64,000 bases of DNA from Flavobacterium fryxellicola (GTDB taxonomy: Bacteria > Bacteroidota > Bacteroidia > Flavobacteriales > Flavobacteriaceae): NCBI RefSeq assembly GCF_900143245.1, contig NZ_FRDK01000001.1, forward strand, positions 186,001 through 250,000, in the 5' to 3' direction. This document shows positions 43,906 through 52,095 of this stretch, piece by piece. Under the pieces are notes generated by a model that saw only the letters and a program-made list of their open reading frames with translations, was not told the origin of the DNA and searched no databases. How positions within the stretch are numbered: the first letter of the stretch is position 1; every line of letters starts with the position of its first letter. Position numbers and translations under genes: made by a program.

Positions 43906-45951
43906 ATGAAATCCAAACCAAACCCTTTTAAAATTCTGCTTTTAGCACTAGTTCCCATTGTTTCGTTAGTCGCTTTTACTACATTGGAAAAAATCGAAAA
44001 AGTCCTTTCCGGTATCAATACAGGAAACATGGATACATCAGTTCAGCCTGGAGATAATTTTAATGCTTATGTCAATGGCAATTGGATGAAAAAAACCAAA
44101 ATACCGGAAGACAAGGCCTCTTATGGTATTGGCTATATGGTTCATGAAAAAGCACAAGAAGATGTGAAAGCAATTATCGAGGCTTCTGCCAAGGGCAATT
44201 TTGCAGCAGGTTCTGATGAACAAAAAATTGGTGACTTCTACGAATCGTTTATGGATATTAAAAGTAGAGATCAAAAAGGAGTTAAACCTTTACTTCCAGA
44301 ATACAAAAAAATTGATGCGATAAACAATTATACTGATTTGGCCGCTTATTTTGGAAACGCAAATAAGGATGGAAGCAACATTCCATTTTCTGTAGGCGTT
44401 ATAGAAGATTTAAAAGATCCTACCCAATACATGCTCCTTACTTGGCAGGGTGGATTAGGGCTACCCGACAGAGAATATTACGCGCTAGAAGATGTAAAAT
44501 CTCAAGAAATAAGAAAAAAATATGTAGCCCATATTGAAAAGATGCTGCAACTAGGCGGCGTGGTTGCTCCAAAAGAACTCGCCCCAAAAATCATGGCATT
44601 AGAAACTGCTCTAGCTGCCCAACACATGAAAAAAGAACAAACCAGAGATATTGTAAAACTCTATAACAAATATGCAATTACCGATTTAAGCCAACTAATG
44701 CCTGATTTTAATTGGACTGCAATGCTTAAAAATGCCGGAATCCTGAATCAAAAAAACATTGTCATCGCACAAGTTGAATACCTAAAATCGCTTAACACAA
44801 TCATAAAAACAACACCGTTGAGTACTTGGAAAGCCTATTTGAAATGGAGTGTCCTTCATGGAGCCGCAAAATCACTAAATACTGCTCTTGACAATGAAAA
44901 CTTTGACTTTTATGGCAAAAGCCTTTATGGCATACAAGTACAACAGCCTTTGTGGCGCAGAGGTGTCGACAAAGTAAATAATAACCTGGGAGAGATTGTT
45001 GGAAAGGTCTATGTGAAAAAACATTTCTCGCCTGAAGCTAAAGAGCAGGTAACTGTGTTAGTTAAAAACCTTCTAAAAGCCTACGGACAAAGTATTGAAA
45101 ATCTGGATTGGATGAGCGCTGAGACAAAAAAACAAGCGCTGGACAAACTCTCTAAATTCACTCCAAAGATTGGTTATCCAGATCAATGGAGAAACTACGC
45201 CGATTTAAAAGTCGTGAAAGGAGACTTGTACGGAAACCAACAAAAAGCAACAGCTTTTGAATACAACCGACAAATTGGGAAATTGGGAAAACCTGTGGAC
45301 AGATCAGAGTGGGGAATGACTCCACAAACCGTAAACGCTTATTACAATCCCCCACTTAATGAAATCGTATTTCCCGCCGCCATATTACAGCCCCCTTACT
45401 TTGATTTAAAAGTTGAAAATGCCGCAAACTATGGTGGAATTGGCGCAATCATCGGACACGAAATCGGACATGGATTCGATGACCAAGGAAGTACTTTTGA
45501 TGGCAACGGTGTGATGCGCAATTGGTGGACGCCTGAAGATTTGGCCGCTTTCAAACAAAAAACAAATGCCTTAGTTGCACAGTATAATAGTTTTAAAGTA
45601 TTTCCTGACCTCAATGTAAATGGCGAATTTACCCAAGGAGAAAACATTGGGGATTTAGGAGGACTTTCTATTGCCTTAAAAGCCTATAAGATGAGTCTTA
45701 ACGGTAAAGAATCTAGCGTTTTAGAGGGCTTTACCGGAGAACAACGCGTATTCCTAGGTTGGGGACAATCGTGGTTGAACAAATCACGGGAAGAAGCCTT
45801 GCGAAACCAAGTCGCAACCGATCCACATTCACCGGCAAAATTCAGGGTGAACGGTGTTGTGCGCAACATTCCTGAGTTTTACACGGCTTTCAATATAAAA
45901 CCTACCGATTCTCTCTATCTTGCACCCGAGAAAAGAGTGAAAATCTGGTAA
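43906..45951 (+). CDS. M13 family metallopeptidase (neprilysin-like)
   Basis: A zinc endopeptidase of 681 residues, exported: residues 10-25 form a hydrophobic signal (ILLLALVPIVSLVAF). The large N-terminal cap is followed by the catalytic domain with HEIGH at 518-522 (GHEIGHGFDDQGSTFD) and the third zinc ligand Glu in ENIGDLGG at about 579; NAYYNPPLNEIVFPAAIL is the substrate-binding edge strand, and the protein ends in KRVKIW, the family C-terminal end being CxxW with the Cys absent here. It probably degrades peptides in the periplasm. Monocistronic, with a terminator. Confidence 0.95.
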   Translation: MKSKPNPFKILLLALVPIVSLVAFTTLEKIEKVLSGINTGNMDTSVQPGDNFNAYVNGNWMKKTKIPEDKASYGIGYMVHEKAQEDVKAIIEASAKGNFAAGSDEQKIGDFYESFMDIKSRDQKGVKPLLPEYKKIDAINNYTDLAAYFGNANKDGSNIPFSVGVIEDLKDPTQYMLLTWQGGLGLPDREYYALEDVKSQEIRKKYVAHIEKMLQLGGVVAPKELAPKIMALETALAAQHMKKEQTRDIVKLYNKYAITDLSQLMPDFNWTAMLKNAGILNQKNIVIAQVEYLKSLNTIIKTTPLSTWKAYLKWSVLHGAAKSLNTALDNENFDFYGKSLYGIQVQQPLWRRGVDKVNNNLGEIVGKVYVKKHFSPEAKEQVTVLVKNLLKAYGQSIENLDWMSAETKKQALDKLSKFTPKIGYPDQWRNYADLKVVKGDLYGNQQKATAFEYNRQIGKLGKPVDRSEWGMTPQTVNAYYNPPLNEIVFPAAILQPPYFDLKVENAANYGGIGAIIGHEIGHGFDDQGSTFDGNGVMRNWWTPEDLAAFKQKTNALVAQYNSFKVFPDLNVNGEFTQGENIGDLGGLSIALKAYKMSLNGKESSVLEGFTGEQRVFLGWGQSWLNKSREEALRNQVATDPHSPAKFRVNGVVRNIPEFYTAFNIKPTDSLYLAPEKRVKIW

Positions 45952-45968
45952 TGTTGCTTTAAATTATA

Positions 45969-45998
45969 AAACCCTCTTCTTTTCGAATGAGGGTTTTT
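45969..45998 (+). terminator. Terminator after the M13 peptidase gene
   Basis: AAACCCTC and GAGGGTTT form a perfect 8-bp stem with a 12-base loop, ending in a T-run. Confidence 0.85.
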
Positions 45999-46072
45999 CA
46001 TGTAAAGAAACGCTAAGAATTAATTTTAAACTTTAGACCATTCCACTGCTGATTAGCCTTCGATTAGGTACA

Positions 46073-46582
46073 TTATTGTTTGGATTGCAACTTTCTGATG
46101 ATTACATCTTCTATGGGAGCCTTCCGTTTGACAACTTCGTTTGAGTTGTCATTTGGTATTGTCATTGATAACACATAATGCTGAATTTTCCACGTTTGGC
46201 CTATTTTTACCAAAACTCCTGAACCTCGACAAATTTTCATTTGGGTGTTTAACAACTCATCGAACCACGCGATTTTACCAGTTGCATCAAAATAAATATG
46301 ACGCTCTAAAGCAGTAAAATTCCACGCTTTCCCCTTATCGAAATGAGGCTTTGCATACGTTTGAAAAGCTCCTTTATTCCAGTTTTCGGTTGCATCTGTA
46401 CCAATGAAAACTGCATCACCAGTCATTAGATCAAAATAGGCATTGTAATCAGCATCTGCGGCAGCCTTGTGCCAAGCATCAAGTGTAGCATTGATGTTTA
46501 CTCTTACGCTTGCTTGATTCCCCATCGTGCTTTTGCAACCTGACAAAGCCATAACAATCAGTAAAGTCACTATTTGTTTCAT
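46073..46582 (-). CDS. NTF2/SnoaL-like lipoprotein
   Basis: The 169-residue protein starts with a lipoprotein signal whose lipobox is LSGC (C16). The mature part of about 130 residues is an NTF2-like alpha+beta cone: INATLDAWHKAAADADYNAYFDLM, then FIGTDATENW, then WFDELLNTQ and a final strand pair with WKIQHYVLSMTIPND. This fold binds small hydrophobic ligands or acts as a catalytic pocket; the role here is unknown. It follows the AsmA-like gene by 13 bases on the same strand, so the two are probably co-transcribed. Confidence 0.82.
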   Translation of the reverse strand: MKQIVTLLIVMALSGCKSTMGNQASVRVNINATLDAWHKAAADADYNAYFDLMTGDAVFIGTDATENWNKGAFQTYAKPHFDKGKAWNFTALERHIYFDATGKIAWFDELLNTQMKICRGSGVLVKIGQTWKIQHYVLSMTIPNDNSNEVVKRKAPIEDVIIRKLQSKQ

Positions 46583-46595
46583 ACGTTTTTGCTTT

Positions 46596-49052
46596 TTATT
46601 TATGGTTTTTATTCCATCGGATTTTTATTTTTCCCTCTTCGTCAACTGCAAGTAAATGCAATACAATTCCTTTATTGCGTTTTTCAGCTCTTTCAATTTT
46701 GTCGGTGATCATCTCATCTTTTTTAGGATTTCTAAGTGGTATCGTTATAGCCAAATTTGTTCCTCTCCCAAAGGAATAAACACCATTCACATCTAAATTC
46801 AAAACGTTAGAGCTTACTTTCAAATCTTTTATCCCTACTAAAGCACCATTTATTTCAAAATTACCAGACAAGTTTCTAAATACGATATTCTTAACGTCTC
46901 TAAACGGAAAAGCATATTTACCAATATTGGTGATGGGTTCAAAATCAATCAGCGCTCCTTGGTCTATTTTAAATTTAGCACTTCCAGAAAGTGAATTTGT
47001 TTTCAATTGTCCCCCAGAAAGAAGCATCCCTTGTACCGAGGTGGAAGCGGAGAGAAACCCTTTTATATTTTTGGGTTGAAAGGATTGAATTCCAAAATTA
47101 TTCAACGAAGTCAAAAATCGGGAAATATCTACACGATTAATTTTTGTATTTGACTCTAAAAAGAAAGCGTCGTCTTTTGGGATTAATTTCCCGTCAAAGG
47201 AGATTGTGCCGCCAGCACTCTGCACCCAGCCGTTCTTGACGATTAACTGATTATTGACCAATAAAATAGTGGCTTTGGCATTAGTCGCCTCCAGTTTACT
47301 ATACAGCATCTTATCTGCTTTCAAATTCAGCACCACTTGGCATTTATCAATTACAGCATACAATTCAGATGAAAAATCATCTTTTGTATTTTTCTTTTTC
47401 GATGCTTTTTGACCTGAACTAGTAATAATACCCACAAATTGTTTTATATCCAGAAAAGGAGCATAAATATCCCAATTGACAATCATTTTTTCAGGGTTTT
47501 CATAATACAACGTCAGAAAATTGTCAATCTTACCCTCCATAAAAACTTTATTCTTACGTTCTTTAAAATTAATTTTTTTTATCAAAAGCGCTTCTTCTGT
47601 AAAATCCAGCTCAATATCTGTTTTTACGAAAGTCAAATTTCTTGGGCCGTAATTTACGGTTGCATTTATAACGTCTACATTTCCTGTGAACAATGGTTTT
47701 TGTATTTTTAAATCCAAGATGTCAAACTTAAATTCCAGATTCACTTTGGCTTGACCACCAGTAAAATGAATAAAATCTTTAGTCACAATCTCATTCAATC
47801 GGGACACATTAAAATCAGATTTAAAACTTCCTGCTGCAGTTGTTTTTTCAAAATTAGAAATAATTCCGATGGGAATAGTAAAAGGAATCGTTTTGTATTG
47901 CCCTGAAAAATCGGTCAAGGTAATAGTAGAATTAACATCATTACAACCCGCTCCTTTTTTATATTGGTTGGTGAACGTCGCGTCAAAAGTACAATCTGTA
48001 ATAATCCCGTCCGGTATTTTGAGTTCATTATCCCTAATGTTTGTCTTTACTATAATTTCCGGATCTCCCTTAGCATTCATATCCCCAATAATAGAGCAGC
48101 TCACATTTATAGGGTTTTTCAAGTCAAATTGGTCGATTTTAGAACTGATATTAGCACTCAATAAAGCAGAAGCTTCACGCCACAATATGGAGGTTTTTAT
48201 GGCAATGTCAAAAGGAGATTTGTTTGCATCCAAACTAAAATGAGCCTTGATATCAAAAAACTCGGGTCCGATTCCAAAATTAGTTGTGGCAATACTAATC
48301 TGGTTTTTAGAGTTGGAATAAACAACTGTCAAAACTCCTTCCACTAAACTATTCTTAATAAAACTCCCTCTTTTAGTATTGAAAGCCATGCTTTTAGCTA
48401 CTGTTTTCAGATACAGGTTCGTATGCCAATTTCCGTCACTAAATGCAATTTTACTTCGTAAAGCAAGAATGTCGAAATCAAACAACTTGTTTCCCAATTG
48501 ATTTTCAGAAATGAAATGAACTTGATCCATTATGATCTCATCAAAGGCGGACGTTGTAGCGCTTTTTGATTTTTTGCCTTTTGGCTTAGCCTTAAATATA
48601 TGTGTGTTTACAATTCCATTTCTTCCTTTAAACAAATGCAAAGTTGCTTGCTGAATTTCGATTTTGTTGATGTTAATCTCATTTGAAAGCAAGTCCCAAA
48701 GATCAATTCTGATCTCAATTTGTTGTGCTTTAAGCAATGTACGTTTGTGAAAGACCCACAAACTGTCCTTTAATTCAACTTGGCTTAACGACAAGGTCAT
48801 GTTGGGAAACCCCTTTAAGAATTTATATTTAATTGCTCCAATGTGGATTGTGCCGGTAATATTTTCGTTGATCTTAGCATTGATTTGGGTTACAATTTCT
48901 GCTTTATTAGTATTAAAATAAAGTGCCACAACCGCTGAAGATATAAAAATAAGCACAACTAATCCCGCAAAGAAATAACCAATTCTTTTGCTTACTTTCC
49001 TGAAACTTGCAGTTTTAAAATAAGTTCTTGTGCCCTGCCAAAATTGATTCAT
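46596..49052 (-). CDS. AsmA-like envelope protein
   Basis: An 818-residue protein with one N-terminal membrane segment (IGYFFAGLVVLIFISSAVVAL, about 23-45) and a very long periplasmic part of repeating beta-strands, with an AsmA-like N-terminal domain (IHIGAIKYKFLKGFPNMTLSLSQVELKDS-like region) and an AsmA C-terminal domain (SLSGSAKFKIDQGALIDFEP, then DLNVNGVYSFG). AsmA-clan proteins form long grooves thought to carry phospholipids between membranes. Start at ATG 49052; the frame extends to 49115 without homology support. The NTF2-like lipoprotein follows. Confidence 0.85.
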   Translation of the reverse strand: MNQFWQGTRTYFKTASFRKVSKRIGYFFAGLVVLIFISSAVVALYFNTNKAEIVTQINAKINENITGTIHIGAIKYKFLKGFPNMTLSLSQVELKDSLWVFHKRTLLKAQQIEIRIDLWDLLSNEININKIEIQQATLHLFKGRNGIVNTHIFKAKPKGKKSKSATTSAFDEIIMDQVHFISENQLGNKLFDFDILALRSKIAFSDGNWHTNLYLKTVAKSMAFNTKRGSFIKNSLVEGVLTVVYSNSKNQISIATTNFGIGPEFFDIKAHFSLDANKSPFDIAIKTSILWREASALLSANISSKIDQFDLKNPINVSCSIIGDMNAKGDPEIIVKTNIRDNELKIPDGIITDCTFDATFTNQYKKGAGCNDVNSTITLTDFSGQYKTIPFTIPIGIISNFEKTTAAGSFKSDFNVSRLNEIVTKDFIHFTGGQAKVNLEFKFDILDLKIQKPLFTGNVDVINATVNYGPRNLTFVKTDIELDFTEEALLIKKINFKERKNKVFMEGKIDNFLTLYYENPEKMIVNWDIYAPFLDIKQFVGIITSSGQKASKKKNTKDDFSSELYAVIDKCQVVLNLKADKMLYSKLEATNAKATILLVNNQLIVKNGWVQSAGGTISFDGKLIPKDDAFFLESNTKINRVDISRFLTSLNNFGIQSFQPKNIKGFLSASTSVQGMLLSGGQLKTNSLSGSAKFKIDQGALIDFEPITNIGKYAFPFRDVKNIVFRNLSGNFEINGALVGIKDLKVSSNVLNLDVNGVYSFGRGTNLAITIPLRNPKKDEMITDKIERAEKRNKGIVLHLLAVDEEGKIKIRWNKNHK

Positions 49053-49507
49053 GCGTACTCCTTTACTGTTTAAAATACAAGATACTATAAAAACTAATGC
49101 TCCAATTGATTTCAAACTACAAATTACAATTCAAATTTTTACGCAGCAGTTCGAGTGCAGGACTATTAATGATGAAAAACTTGGAAAAATACCTTATTTA
49201 TTAGCGAATAACAGTTGCTTTAAAAAAGGTAGTATACTCTAAAGTAAGGCTTTACCCTGCAGCCATAAAAGATAAAAACAGCCAAAAATTCACAAAAACG
49301 AATACTATTTTTTTCATAATTTTTGGATTAATAAAAAAATTTTTGACGAAAACAATCTGCTTACTTACAAATTTTAAATCGTAAATGTTTTATTATTAAC
49401 TACTTATACATTTTTTTAAATTATTTGTACTCCTTAATAATAAGTACGTTTCCAATCTTAAATAATACAGCTCCTTTACAACTGATACTACCGTACTTGA
49501 TTTGATG
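49053..49507. other. A+T-rich spacer between AsmA-like and L,D-transpeptidase genes
   Basis: Divergent promoter region of about 450 bases, with long A and T runs. I see no gene, hairpin or repeat of note. Confidence 0.6.
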
Positions 49508-49515
49508 TATTTTTG
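49508..49515 (+). promoter_or_regulatory. -7 promoter box of the second L,D-transpeptidase gene
   Basis: TATTTTTG, 41 bases before the ATG. Confidence 0.45.
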
Positions 49516-49555
49516 TACTGCCAACAATCCATTCTTCACGAATTAAAATTGACTC

Positions 49556-51133
49556 ATGAAAAAATTATTTTCCCTATTATTATTTATTGTTTTTACACTA
49601 CTGTTTACTCTTGTTTCTTGCAAAAAGAAAAACAAAGAAATTGTGATGGCACCAACGCGTTTAAACGAAATCGAAATACCATTTGACAGTACTCAAATTG
49701 GGACTTTCTTTGGTAAATATCCAAAGCTAAAAAACTATCGAGGCGATGTTGAGCAATTGTACCGCAAACATGAATTTCATTATATCTGGTTTGATAAGGA
49801 CGGCCTAAATGAATTTGCCGGTTTGCTTTACAGCAAAGTGAATAGCATGAATCTGGAAGGAATTGAAACTGCCATTCCGTATAAAGAAAAATTAGACGAC
49901 ATCTACGATAATCCGGATGACAATCAAAAGGCTAGTATTGAAACGGAGTTGCTGAGCTCTGCCCTGTACTTTTTTTATGCTGATAAAGTATATGACGGAA
50001 TCGACATTCAGAAAACAAAAGATTTAGGATGGTTTTTACCTCGAAAAAGACAATCTTATGTGAGTTACTTAGATTCATTGTTAATCAATCCTGCATTAAT
50101 TAACAAAGAAGAAAAAGGTGTTTTGAAGCAATATTTCCTTTTAAAAGATGTTTTACAGGAATACCGCAAAATAGAAAAAAAAGGCGGATGGAAAGCAATT
50201 GCTCTTGATCCAAATGTTAAATCCTATAAACCTGGAGACAGCGCTGCTGCTGTTGCACAAATCAGAACACGTTTGTTTATCACCGATGATATGTCTAGTG
50301 ATTCCAAAAGTGCCGTGTATGATTCCGAATTAGCTACTGGAATTTTGAAATTTAAAAAGAGAAGTGGTAATACCCTCAACAAAACGATTTTGCCGGAACA
50401 TATTAAATATATGAACGTGTCTGTTGCGGAACGCATCAAAACCATTATGGTCAATATGGAACGTTGTCGATGGATATCCAATGATATTACTAAATCTAAA
50501 GAATTGATTGTGGTCAACATTCCTGCCTATGAACTGACTTTTTTTAGAGATGGCGAACCAGAGTTGCGTTCTAAGGTTGTAGTAGGAAAAGCAATGCACA
50601 AAACCGTAATTTTTAGTGCACCAATGAAATACATCGTGTTCCGACCTTATTGGAATGTACCAACAAGCATTCTGAAAAAAGAAATCCTTCCTGCCATTGA
50701 GAAAAATCCAAATTATTTAGAAGAACATGACATGGAATGGAAAGATAGTTATGTTAGACAGCGACCTGGACCCGAAAACTCATTGGGATTAGTAAAATTT
50801 TTATTTCCCAATTCGAATGCAATTTATTTGCACGACACCCCATCCAAAAGTTTATTTGGAAAAGAAGACCGTGCTTTCAGCCACGGATGTATTCGTGTAG
50901 CCAAGCCAAAAGAACTTGCAGCCATAATTATGAAAAATGATCCAAAATGGAATCCAGAGAAGATAGAGACCGCGATGCATGATGGAGAGGAATATTGGTA
51001 CACGCTTAAAAACAAAATCCCAGTCTATATTGGTTATTTTACCGCTTGGGTAGATACGGAAGGCGTCATTCATTTTTATGAGGATGTCTATAAAAGGGAT
51101 GAAACGTTAGCAACATTATTGTTTGACAAATAA
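49556..51133 (+). CDS. L,D-transpeptidase (YcbB/LdtD-like), paralogue 2
   Basis: Same architecture as the protein at 41930-43534 and similar throughout: scaffold, peptidoglycan-binding-like segment, YkuD domain with SHGC at 442-445. Differences: it is probably a lipoprotein (hydrophobic signal ending LVSC, about residue 22) and the residue two after Cys is Arg (SHGCIR). 525 residues. It would be anchored in a membrane while its paralogue is soluble, which suggests different sites of action. A bidirectional terminator follows. Confidence 0.92.
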   Translation: MKKLFSLLLFIVFTLLFTLVSCKKKNKEIVMAPTRLNEIEIPFDSTQIGTFFGKYPKLKNYRGDVEQLYRKHEFHYIWFDKDGLNEFAGLLYSKVNSMNLEGIETAIPYKEKLDDIYDNPDDNQKASIETELLSSALYFFYADKVYDGIDIQKTKDLGWFLPRKRQSYVSYLDSLLINPALINKEEKGVLKQYFLLKDVLQEYRKIEKKGGWKAIALDPNVKSYKPGDSAAAVAQIRTRLFITDDMSSDSKSAVYDSELATGILKFKKRSGNTLNKTILPEHIKYMNVSVAERIKTIMVNMERCRWISNDITKSKELIVVNIPAYELTFFRDGEPELRSKVVVGKAMHKTVIFSAPMKYIVFRPYWNVPTSILKKEILPAIEKNPNYLEEHDMEWKDSYVRQRPGPENSLGLVKFLFPNSNAIYLHDTPSKSLFGKEDRAFSHGCIRVAKPKELAAIIMKNDPKWNPEKIETAMHDGEEYWYTLKNKIPVYIGYFTAWVDTEGVIHFYEDVYKRDETLATLLFDK

Positions 51134-51167
51134 GTGTTTGATTTGCTCACAAATGATAACCAAAAAA

Positions 51168-51202
51168 AATGACACTGCCTTATTTAAAAGTCAGTGTCAT
51201 TT
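51168..51202. terminator. Bidirectional terminator between L,D-transpeptidase and HPF genes
   Basis: AAATGACACTG and CAGTGTCATTT form a perfect 11-bp stem around a loop of about 13 bases, with A and T runs outside. Confidence 0.9.
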
Positions 51203-51228
51203 CTTTTTATTTACCTAAAGGTACTTGT

Positions 51229-51543
51229 TTAATATGTTTTCTTTTTTTCGAAAGTCGTTTCCAACACTTTTTTAATTTTGTCCAAGGCTCCGTGAAATGC
51301 TTTCTCGGTAGTATCGGCGTAATTTGTAACGGCTAAGGGCTGCATATTAATTGGTCTGGCTTCGATAAGACATCGTTTGTCATCGAGTCCAGACTTGGCA
51401 CTATTTTCGTCTCCAAGATGCACTTCTAAACGGGTAATTTTATCTTCAAAACGTGCTAAAGCAGTTCCTAATTCATCCGAAATATACGCTTTCAATCGTG
51501 CGTTCCCTTCTACGTTATTGTCTGTGTTGATTTGTACTGTCAT
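51229..51543 (-). CDS. HPF/RaiA family ribosome-associated protein
   Basis: A 104-residue short-form hibernation factor. The family pattern is visible: a first strand with VQINTD, the helix LKAYISDELGTALARFEDKITRLEVHL, and a second helix DTTEKAFHGALDKIKKVLETTF. Compared with YfiA/HPF the N-terminal strand is short and an insert EARPINMQPLAVT is present, so its ribosome-binding role is likely but not certain. Own -7 box at 51571-51578. Confidence 0.82.
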   Translation of the reverse strand: MTVQINTDNNVEGNARLKAYISDELGTALARFEDKITRLEVHLGDENSAKSGLDDKRCLIEARPINMQPLAVTNYADTTEKAFHGALDKIKKVLETTFEKKKTY

Positions 51544-51570
51544 GTTTTTATTTATTTAATGATTGTCTTT

Positions 51571-51578
51571 CAAATTTA
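51571..51578 (-). promoter_or_regulatory. -7 promoter box of the HPF gene
   Basis: TAAATTTG on the minus strand, 27 bases before the ATG. Confidence 0.5.
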
Positions 51579-51619
51579 ACGAACGAAGAACCAAAAAACG
51601 ACTGCATTAATAAAACATT

Positions 51620-51790
51620 GTGAAAATTAAGGACAAAGGAAGTGGATCTAAGGCAGGTTTGGAATTAGGGGATTTGCTTTATTCTATTTTGCAGATACCC
51701 CTTTATGATCGCGGAAAAAACATCAGTTGTAACAAGGGCCTCTCTGATATTTGCTATAGTATGGTTTATTTATCTACTCGATTTTTTTAG
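51620..51790 (+). pseudogene. Possible PDZ-domain gene remnant
   Basis: An open frame of 56 codons from GTG. It begins IKDKGSGSKAGLELGDLLYSI, which has the look of the PDZ ligand-groove region (GSxAxKAGLxxGDxI) of periplasmic proteases. The rest is not recognised and the frame stops soon. Without a promoter or family-length sequence it is most likely a fragment; it may also be chance. Confidence 0.3.
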
Positions 51791-51804
51791 AAACAGCGCA
51801 CAAA

Positions 51805-51833
51805 AAAACACCAATCTTTCGACTGGTGTTTTT
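51805..51833 (-). terminator. Hairpin downstream of the prolyl oligopeptidase gene
   Basis: AAAACACCA and TGGTGTTTT form a stem with A and T runs on the outside. An outer pair (AACAGC with GCTGTT, 51791-51849) encloses it. It lies beyond dispersed element copy 2. Confidence 0.7.
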
Positions 51834-51862
51834 GAAAATTAGTGCTGTTATTGAAGAGATAT

Positions 51863-52007
51863 CCTAGCCCTGATGGCAGTGAAACCCCTTATGAATTAGC
51901 GTTGTGTTTTTTCTTGGGTTAAAAGAGCGACCAAAGGAAGCTCCTTTTTAGCCTTAGAAAAAACAACGCTAAAAGTAAGGGTGGAGCGTACAGCAGGAAA
52001 TAGCTCC
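51863..52007. repeat. Dispersed intergenic element, copy 2
   Basis: Starts CCTAGCCCTGATGG and ends CAGCAGGAAATAGCTCC, matching the ends of the copy at 10028-10110. The centre differs in sequence but is again palindromic: AGCGTTGTGTTTTTTCT near 51897 pairs with AGAAAAAACAACGCT near 51957. Conserved ends with a non-conserved but folding centre suggest an RNA structure. Confidence 0.75.
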
Positions 52008-52095
52008 TCCTAGCCTAATACCCTTTGACTTTCTACTCAGACATTTATCAAAATAGGGTACATCCTGCTATTCCCGAACCTACAGACAGAATGCT

